DNA from: Rhodoferax sp.
Lineage (GTDB): Bacteria; Pseudomonadota; Gammaproteobacteria; Burkholderiales; Burkholderiaceae_C
Reading direction: 5' to 3'
DNA length: 11,482 bases
NCBI GenBank assembly: GCA_016463455.1
Contig: JAEMRG010000042.1
Location: 1-11,482, forward strand
Position 1 is the first letter of the stretch, and the number at the start of each line of letters is the position of its first letter. Shown here piece by piece: positions 6,374 through 11,482 of the stretch. The translations under genes and the position numbers were made by a program. Under the pieces are notes generated by a model, which saw only the letters and a list, made by a program, of their open reading frames with translations, made no database searches and was not told the DNA's origin.

Positions 6374-7351
6374 TTAGCGCAAAGCCTGTACTGCGCCTGG
6401 GGGCTGCGCGTTCACCCAGGCATCGAATACCCGCACATCGATTTCAGTCTTCAGGCGCTCGTAGGCCTGCTGCGCCGGGGGGTAATGGCGGCGCAAAAAA
6501 TTGAGCCACTGCTTGAGCCTTCCGGCTTGTTGGCGCGCCTCCAGGTGCGAGCGCACCAAATGCCAGAAATGCCCTAAATGCGTTTGTACGCCGGGCCAGT
6601 CCAAACCGGGCGCCAGCGGGCCGTGCTGCGCCGACGCAGCGCGTATCTCCAGCGCCAGGCCGGGGTTGCTGACCATGCCGCGCCCCAGCATCAGCGTGTC
6701 GCAGCCCGATTCCAGGCGGCACTGCTGTGCATCCGAGGGGTTCCATATTTCGCCATTGGCAATCAGCGGTATGCGCACCCGTGCGCGAATGTCGGCAATG
6801 CGGTGCCAGTAGGCCGGCGGGCGGTAGCCGTCGGCGCGGGTGCGCGCATGCACCACGATTTCACCGGCGCCACCTTCCTGCAAAGCCAGCGCGCATTCTT
6901 CGGCGCGGCTGTCGTCGGCAAAGCCCAGGCGCATCTTGGCCGACACCATTTGCTGCGCAGGCACAGCCGCACGCACGGCTTTAACGATCGCAAATAAAAG
7001 CGCAGGGTCTTGCAACAGCGCGGCACCGCCGCCGTGCCTATTTACCACTTTGGCCGGGCAACCGAAATTGAGGTCCACGCCGTCGGCGCCCATGCCTGCC
7101 ACCCGTGCTGCGTTATCGGCCAGGCAGGCCGGGTCCGAGCCCAGCAGCTGCGGGCGCACCGGCACGCCAGCGGCAGTGCGTCCGCCGTGCAGTAACTCGG
7201 GCACGACACGGATAAAAACGCGCTCGGGTAGCAAGGTGTCGGTGATGCGGATGAACTCGGACACACAACGGTCAATGCCGCCCACGCGGGTCAGCACATC
7301 GCGCAATACAAAGTCGAGCAAGCCCTCCATCGGGGCCAGGATGATGGCCAT
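6374..7351 (-). CDS. dusC: DusC, tRNA-dihydrouridine(16) synthase
   Basis: This FMN-dependent enzyme reduces a uridine in the tRNA D-loop to dihydrouridine; the DusC subgroup acts on U16. The 325-residue protein starts MAIILAPMEGLLDFVLRDVL, closely resembling the DusC N-terminus. It has the TIM-barrel motifs VDLNFGCPAK with catalytic Cys98 (the same number as in E. coli), Lys139 in SAKMRLGF, His168 in VVHARTRADGY, IANGEIW, and LMLGRG, which binds the FMN phosphate. The C-terminal helical tRNA-binding domain (about 245-325) includes RLKQWLNFLRRHYP, similar to E. coli DusC. DusA and DusB are less likely because the PELLHGGRT segment and this C-terminal part are DusC-like. The gene starts 15 bp after the hemH stop without an evident Shine-Dalgarno sequence, which suggests coupling. 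Confidence 0.92.
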   Translation of the reverse strand: MAIILAPMEGLLDFVLRDVLTRVGGIDRCVSEFIRITDTLLPERVFIRVVPELLHGGRTAAGVPVRPQLLGSDPACLADNAARVAGMGADGVDLNFGCPAKVVNRHGGGAALLQDPALLFAIVKAVRAAVPAQQMVSAKMRLGFADDSRAEECALALQEGGAGEIVVHARTRADGYRPPAYWHRIADIRARVRIPLIANGEIWNPSDAQQCRLESGCDTLMLGRGMVSNPGLALEIRAASAQHGPLAPGLDWPGVQTHLGHFWHLVRSHLEARQQAGRLKQWLNFLRRHYPPAQQAYERLKTEIDVRVFDAWVNAQPPGAVQALR

Positions 7352-7366
7352 CGCGCCCAGGCGCCC

Positions 7367-8458
7367 TTAGCGCGGCGCGCCCAAAGCCAGTGCGGCCTGG
7401 CGCGATTGTTCGAGGGCCTGGGCATCGGGCGGCATGTCCACGGGCCAGCCGCCCAGGTGCTGGTGGGCCACCGCAGCCAGCGCGTCTATGCCTGGAGCAC
7501 CGTCGTTCAGGCAAGCGATGTAGTGAAAGTCTTTACCCCCCGCTTCCAAGAAGGCGTGGCGCGCTTCCATATTGATCTCTTCGAGCGTTTCCAGGCAGTC
7601 GCTGGTAAAGCCGGGGCAAATCACATCGACCCGCCCGACACCGGACTGCCCCATGGCGATCAGCGTCGGTTCGGTATAGGGCTCCAGCCATTTGGCCCGA
7701 CCCAAGCGGCTTTGAAAGGTTACTTTGTACTGGTCTTTGCGAAGGCCCAGGCCGTCGGCCAGCAGGCGCGCGGTTTTGAAGCATTCGCAGTGGTAGTGGT
7801 CGCCTAAATGCAGAGTGCGTTCGGGCACGCCATGAAAACTCATGACCAGCACATCCGGGCGGCCATGCTCTTGCCAATAGGTCTCTACCCCGGCCTGCAA
7901 GGCGGCGATATAGGCGGGATGGTCGTGGTAATGGTTGATAAAGCGCAGCTCGGGGATAGCGCGTGTGCCGGCGGCCCATGCATAGACTGCGTCAAACAGG
8001 CTGGCGGTGGTGGTCGCTGAATACTGGGGGTAGGCCGGTAGCAGCAGCACGCGGGTAACGCCTTCGGCCTTGAGCGCGTCCAGCTGCGAGGGGATGGACT
8101 GGCTGCCATAGCGCATAGCCCAGCGCACCCGCACGTGCAAGCCCAGGGCCTGCAAGCGCTGCTCTAGCAAGGCGGCTTGCTTTTCGGTCCAGATTTTGAG
8201 TGGCGAGCCCTCAGGCGTCCAGATGCTGGCGTATTTGGCCGCCGACTTGGCCGGGCGAAAGCGCAAAATGATCCCGTGCAATATCAGTAGCCAGACCAGG
8301 CGGGGGATTTCTACCACGCGGTGGTCGCTTAAAAACTCGGCCAGATAACGGCGTACGGCGGGCGCAGTAGGGGCGTCGGGGGTTCCCAAATTGCAATACA
8401 GCACCGCTGTGTGCGCGGCTTGCCCATGGGAAAAAGGGGGTTCTTTTTGAAAAGACAT
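7367..8458 (-). CDS. hemH: HemH, ferrochelatase
   Basis: HemH inserts Fe2+ into protoporphyrin IX to make protoheme, the last step of heme synthesis. The start at 8458 (MSFQKEPPF...) gives 363 residues, a normal length for proteobacteria; a 31-codon upstream extension runs backwards over the divergent gene and is rejected. Visible are NLGTPDAP (23-30), LLLPAYPQYSATTTAS (138-153), the catalytic His209 in SFHGVPERT, FQSRLGRAKWLEPYTE (248-263), and CPGFTSDCLETLEEI (281-295), where Glu290 aligns with the conserved metal-handling glutamate. Cysteines occur in HYHCECF (221-227), but the classic iron-sulfur-binding C-terminus of animal enzymes is not obvious. Its promoter must lie inside the divergent HAD gene, because only 19 bp separate the two start codons. 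It probably leads dusC and hslR. Confidence 0.94.
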   Translation of the reverse strand: MSFQKEPPFSHGQAAHTAVLYCNLGTPDAPTAPAVRRYLAEFLSDHRVVEIPRLVWLLILHGIILRFRPAKSAAKYASIWTPEGSPLKIWTEKQAALLEQRLQALGLHVRVRWAMRYGSQSIPSQLDALKAEGVTRVLLLPAYPQYSATTTASLFDAVYAWAAGTRAIPELRFINHYHDHPAYIAALQAGVETYWQEHGRPDVLVMSFHGVPERTLHLGDHYHCECFKTARLLADGLGLRKDQYKVTFQSRLGRAKWLEPYTEPTLIAMGQSGVGRVDVICPGFTSDCLETLEEINMEARHAFLEAGGKDFHYIACLNDGAPGIDALAAVAHQHLGGWPVDMPPDAQALEQSRQAALALGAPR

Positions 8459-8477
8459 GCAGTATTCTCGCCCACCT

Positions 8478-9173
8478 ATGCTTGACGCCACCAAAATCCG
8501 CGCTATCACCTTGGACCTGGACGACACTTTGTGGCCGGTTTGGCCCACCATCGCCCGGGCTGAAATCCAGATGCAAGACTACCTGCGCCCGCAGGCGCCG
8601 CTGACTGCCGCCTTGATGGCCGAGCCGTTGCAACGCTCCCAATTGCGCGACACGGTGATCCAAGCGCAAGCGGCCAGCGCCCACGATATGAGTGCGCTGC
8701 GCTTGGGCATGATTGAACTGGCCTTGCAGCGTTGCGGCGAGTCTCCTGCTTTGGCACAAGAGGCATTTGCGGTGTTTTACGCGGCACGCCAGCAGGTGGA
8801 TTTGTACGCTGAATGCGCCGGGGCACTGGCCCGCTTGGCGGGGCGTTTTCCGCTTTTGGCCCTGACCAATGGCAATGCCGACGTCCATTTAGTGGGTATT
8901 GGGCATTGGTTTGTGGGCAGTGTGGGCGCACACACCGTGGGCCTGCCCAAGCCGCACAAAGCTATCTTTGATGCAGCGGCCAGCGCCCTGGGTTGCAGAC
9001 ACGAGGAGGTGCTGCATGTGGGCGACGACGCACTGTTGGATGTGCTGGCGGCGCTGGACGCGGGGATGCAAAGTGTGTGGGTCAATCGCCAGGGTGCAAG
9101 CTGGCAGCATGCACGGACTCCCCATTTGTCAGTGTCTAGCTTGGATGTTTTATGCCATGCGCTGGGCGTGTGA
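8478..9173 (+). CDS. HAD-superfamily phosphatase, YigB-like
   Basis: The 231-residue protein has all four haloacid dehalogenase motifs. Motif I is DLDDT (Asp13 nucleophile, Asp15 acid/base). Motif II is ALTNGN (Thr130). Motif III is Lys158 in GLPKPHKAIF, and motif IV is VGDD (Asp183/Asp184). A helical cap (about 25-115) sits between motifs I and II. The pattern TNGNADVHLVGIG followed later by EVLHVGDD resembles E. coli YigB, which dephosphorylates a riboflavin precursor as well as FMN and other small phosphates. The substrate here is not proven. The ATG at 8478 gives the usual short N-terminus but has no Shine-Dalgarno sequence. The in-frame ATG at 8457 (adding MQYSRPP, with GAAAAG just upstream) is a real alternative and would overlap the hemH start codon. 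The gene is divergent to hemH and convergent with hpnE. Confidence 0.85.
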   Translation: MLDATKIRAITLDLDDTLWPVWPTIARAEIQMQDYLRPQAPLTAALMAEPLQRSQLRDTVIQAQAASAHDMSALRLGMIELALQRCGESPALAQEAFAVFYAARQQVDLYAECAGALARLAGRFPLLALTNGNADVHLVGIGHWFVGSVGAHTVGLPKPHKAIFDAAASALGCRHEEVLHVGDDALLDVLAALDAGMQSVWVNRQGASWQHARTPHLSVSSLDVLCHALGV

Positions 9174-9207
9174 GGCGGCTTGTCGCTCTGTTTGCACGCC
9201 ACGGCAT

Positions 9208-10653
9208 TTAGTCCTTCCAGAGAAACCCCTCGGTCTCGCCCAAAGCCAGCGCCGCCATGATGCCGCTGCGTACTGCGCCTTCTAAGGTTGCGGGGTAGGG
9301 CTTGTACAGGTAATCCCCGCAGGCCATTAGACCGGGGGCGACCTGCTGGGGCGGGCGCACCATGCGGGCCGCGCAGGAGAAGGTAGCCTGTTTTTCCACC
9401 ACGGTGCGGATGGCACTCAAGGATTTGCCATCGAGCCAGTCCTCTAATTGTTCCTGCGCCTGGGCCAGCACCATGGATTCCAACTGCTCAAACTCACCTT
9501 GGGGCGCGCTCACCACCAGCGCTAGCAGCCCCGCCGGGCCGCCGAGTTGGCCCCGGTCAAATACAAATTGCGCCGGTGCCAGCGGGCTGCTGCGCAGCGC
9601 CAGCATGGGGCGGGGTAGGACCAGTCCCGGCGCGTGCGCATAGACCGTGGCGATAGACTGGTATTTCATGGCTTTGGCCGGACGCAGCCAGCGTTGCAAA
9701 TGCAAGCCCAGGTTTTTGGGTGCCAGCGGCAGGTATTCGCTAAAGGCCTGCACCGCGTGCTGCGGGGCAGTGGCCCAGATCACGCGGTCAAAGGCTTCGC
9801 CGTCGATTTGCCATTGCCCACCGCGCCATTGCGGGCAGGCGGCACGCCGGCCCAAGTGGACGCTGGCACCGTGGTCGCTGAGCCAAGCTGCCGCCGCCTG
9901 GGGAAACAAGGCGCTCAGGTCCGCTGTGGGCAGGAGCAAATCTGAGCCCTTAGCGCGCCACGGTGTAAGTTCTGGCGGGGCGGCGTCGGACGGGTTCACC
10001 AGACCGGGAGTCTCCAATCCGGCAAGTGCCGACTTTTTTTTCTGGCGGGGCTTGGCAAACAGGCTATCGTGCAGCACGGTTAAAAAAACCTGCCCGCTGG
10101 CCAGTTGCGGTGGCGTGTTGAGGGCTGAAATGCACAGGGGTGTAATTAGGTCCTCCACCACGGCGCTGTTAATGCCCTGACTAAGCTCGGCGACCGTAGT
10201 TTGGGCGCTGCATTCAAAGCGGTTTTTTCGCCACAGGCGCAGGGCCCGGACCAAAGACCTTTTGTCGCCCATATTCCAACCGCGCGCCGTCAGTAGCCCG
10301 GCCATCAAGTTCCAGGGCTGCGGCCAATCGGGCAACTGCAAGCCGTCGCCATCGGCAAAGCGCAGGCCCAGGGGCAGGCGCAGCAAGGTCTGCGCCGGGT
10401 CCAGGCCCACGGTACGCATCAGGTCCAGGGTTTCGCGGTAGGCGCCGAGCAAGATGTGTTGGCCATTGTCTAAGGTGGCGGCGCTGCCATCGGGCAGCAG
10501 CCCGTCGGCACTGGCCGGTAGCGTGCGGGCCCTCCCGCCCAGTGAGCGGCTGGCCTCGAGCACGGTGACGCGGTGCCCGGCTTGCACCGCGTGCACGGCA
10601 GCGGCAAGACCGCTCCAACCGGCGCCCACCACGCAGACGCGGTGGCGCTTCAT
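9208..10653 (-). CDS. hpnE: HpnE, hydroxysqualene dehydroxylase (FAD-dependent)
   Basis: HpnE reductively removes the hydroxyl group of hydroxysqualene to give squalene, the third step of the HpnCDE route from farnesyl diphosphate. The start at 10653 (MKRHRVCVVGAG) gives 481 residues. The N-terminus holds the FAD dinucleotide-binding motif GAGWSG (10-15) and the glutamate of VLEASRSLGGRA (31-42), then LDNGQHILLGAY (61-72), a stretch characteristic of this amine-oxidase-like family. Near the end, CGDYLYKPYPATLEGAVRSG closes the FAD site. The ATG overlaps the hpnD TGA stop by four bases (ATGA), so the two are translationally coupled; an upstream extension of 12 codons lies inside hpnD. A phytoene-desaturase-type enzyme is the alternative, but the HpnD neighbour makes HpnE more likely. 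It converges on the HAD gene with a 34-bp gap and no clear terminator. Confidence 0.9.
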   Translation of the reverse strand: MKRHRVCVVGAGWSGLAAAVHAVQAGHRVTVLEASRSLGGRARTLPASADGLLPDGSAATLDNGQHILLGAYRETLDLMRTVGLDPAQTLLRLPLGLRFADGDGLQLPDWPQPWNLMAGLLTARGWNMGDKRSLVRALRLWRKNRFECSAQTTVAELSQGINSAVVEDLITPLCISALNTPPQLASGQVFLTVLHDSLFAKPRQKKKSALAGLETPGLVNPSDAAPPELTPWRAKGSDLLLPTADLSALFPQAAAAWLSDHGASVHLGRRAACPQWRGGQWQIDGEAFDRVIWATAPQHAVQAFSEYLPLAPKNLGLHLQRWLRPAKAMKYQSIATVYAHAPGLVLPRPMLALRSSPLAPAQFVFDRGQLGGPAGLLALVVSAPQGEFEQLESMVLAQAQEQLEDWLDGKSLSAIRTVVEKQATFSCAARMVRPPQQVAPGLMACGDYLYKPYPATLEGAVRSGIMAALALGETEGFLWKD

Positions 10654-11482
10654 AGACGGCCCAGGGCCTGGACTTTCCAGGCCAGCCAAAATTTGTGGAT
10701 GGGCGTTAAGCGCACGCGACGCTCCAGCACCGGGAAGCCTTCGCGTTCGATTTGCTCAAGCAGGCGCCGGTAAATGCTGGCCATCATCAGGCCGGGCTTT
10801 TGGTTGCGCCGGTCCTGTGGCGGCAGCAGGCCCAGCGCCTGCTCGTACAAGCCGTGGGCGCGTTCGGCCTGGTAGGCCATCAAGGCGCTGAAACGGACCG
10901 AGGGGATGCGTTTTAATACTTCATGTGCCTTTACATCAAAGCGTTGTAACTCATTGACGGGTATGTAGATCCTCCCGCGTTGTGCGTCTTCGCCTACATC
11001 CCGGATGATGTTGGTCAGTTGCAGCGCCTGGCCCAGGGTATGGGCATAGACCGTGGTGTGGGCTTCGCTTTGGCCAAATATCCGCGCTGCCACTTCGCCC
11101 ACGACACCAGCCACCAAATGGCAGTAGCGTTGCAGGTTGGGGAAGTCCAGGTAGCGGGTCTGCTCCAGATCCATCTGGCAACCACGGATGACGCTGTGCA
11201 AGTGTTCTTGGGTGATGCCGTAAGTCGGCGCCAGGGGCATCAAGGCTTTCATCACCGGGTGGGAGGGCTGGCCGCTATAGGCCTTGGACACCTCGCTCAG
11301 CCACCAGGCCAATTTGCTGGCGGCTACGCCCGGGTCCACCGCATCATCGACCACATCATCGACTTCGCGGCAAAACGCATAAAAAGCGGTGATGGCCGCC
11401 CGCCGTGGCGGTGGCAAAAACAAAAAGGCGTAATAAAAGCTGCTGCCCGAGGCGGCCGCCTTTTCCTGTACATACTGGGCGG
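10650..11482 (-). CDS. hpnD: HpnD, presqualene diphosphate synthase (5' end cut by window)
   Basis: HpnD joins two farnesyl diphosphates into presqualene diphosphate. About 276 residues are visible. The frame is open to the right edge, reading QYVQEKAAASGSSFYYAFLF before PPPRRAAITAFYAF, so only a few N-terminal residues are missing; the TTG at 11423 is not the start. The two Asp-rich Mg2+/diphosphate sites of trans-isoprenyl-diphosphate synthases (squalene/phytoene synthase family) are present: REVDDVVDDAVD, and NIIRDVGEDAQRGRIYIP farther on. The FAFLFLPPP-type N-terminus and the coupled hpnE support HpnD over phytoene synthase CrtB. HpnC is usually encoded just upstream, beyond the right edge. 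Squalene normally feeds hopanoids, but no squalene-hopene cyclase is in the window. Confidence 0.92.
   Translation of the reverse strand, partial: AQYVQEKAAASGSSFYYAFLFLPPPRRAAITAFYAFCREVDDVVDDAVDPGVAASKLAWWLSEVSKAYSGQPSHPVMKALMPLAPTYGITQEHLHSVIRGCQMDLEQTRYLDFPNLQRYCHLVAGVVGEVAARIFGQSEAHTTVYAHTLGQALQLTNIIRDVGEDAQRGRIYIPVNELQRFDVKAHEVLKRIPSVRFSALMAYQAERAHGLYEQALGLLPPQDRRNQKPGLMMASIYRRLLEQIEREGFPVLERRVRLTPIHKFWLAWKVQALGRL

Noticed and set aside
8211..8888. Minus-strand open frame of 225 codons across the hemH start and the HAD gene
   Set aside because: It overlaps two well-supported genes in other frames and has no recognisable domains.
9174..9207. Bidirectional terminator between the HAD gene and hpnE
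   Set aside because: No inverted repeat with a T-tract can be seen in these 34 bases.
1..11482. Insertion sequences, CRISPR arrays, tRNA or rRNA genes, phage, toxin-antitoxin or defence genes
   Set aside because: Reading both strands showed no transposase, integrase, direct-repeat array, tRNA-like CCA end or rRNA segment; the window is filled by ordinary core genes.

Overview
The window is chromosomal housekeeping DNA from what looks like a betaproteobacterium of the order Burkholderiales, most likely family Comamonadaceae. This rests on protein-level resemblance, high GC content, dense packing, and the run ribBA-ribH-nusB-aminotransferase. There is no rRNA or other phylogenetic marker to prove it. 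I see no mobile element, CRISPR array, tRNA or rRNA gene, and no prophage or defence genes.

Layout, left to right. Positions 2-241 hold the 3' end of an unrecognised plus-strand gene. It converges on tolA, the last gene of a long minus-strand series. In transcription order (right to left) that series is hemH (ferrochelatase), dusC (tRNA-dihydrouridine synthase), an S4-domain Hsp15-like protein, then a 97-bp gap with a plausible sigma-70 promoter. It continues with ribBA, ribH, nusB, a class I/II aminotransferase, tolQ, tolR and tolA. Most joints in the second half are 0-45 bp, and the ribH stop overlaps the nusB start, so these genes are probably co-transcribed. A HAD phosphatase (8478-9173, plus strand) lies head-to-head with hemH, with only 19 bp between start codons. 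At the right edge two overlapping minus-strand genes, hpnD (5' end cut by the window) and hpnE, encode two of the three enzymes that make squalene from farnesyl diphosphate.

How the genes work together. RibBA supplies 3,4-dihydroxy-2-butanone 4-phosphate, which RibH condenses into lumazine. The GTP cyclohydrolase II half of RibBA has lost all the expected zinc cysteines, so the other branch of the riboflavin pathway must start from a protein encoded elsewhere. The HAD protein resembles E. coli YigB, a phosphatase shown to act at the dephosphorylation step of riboflavin synthesis, and could fill that step here. TolQ, TolR and TolA form the inner-membrane motor of the Tol-Pal cell-envelope system, but tolB and pal are not next to them. 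HemH makes protoheme. DusC, NusB and the Hsp15-like protein act on tRNA, transcription and ribosomes.

I do not see a previously undescribed system. The points most worth a second look are the degenerate RibBA, the YigB-like phosphatase sharing a tiny divergent start region with hemH, and the tol genes without tolB-pal.
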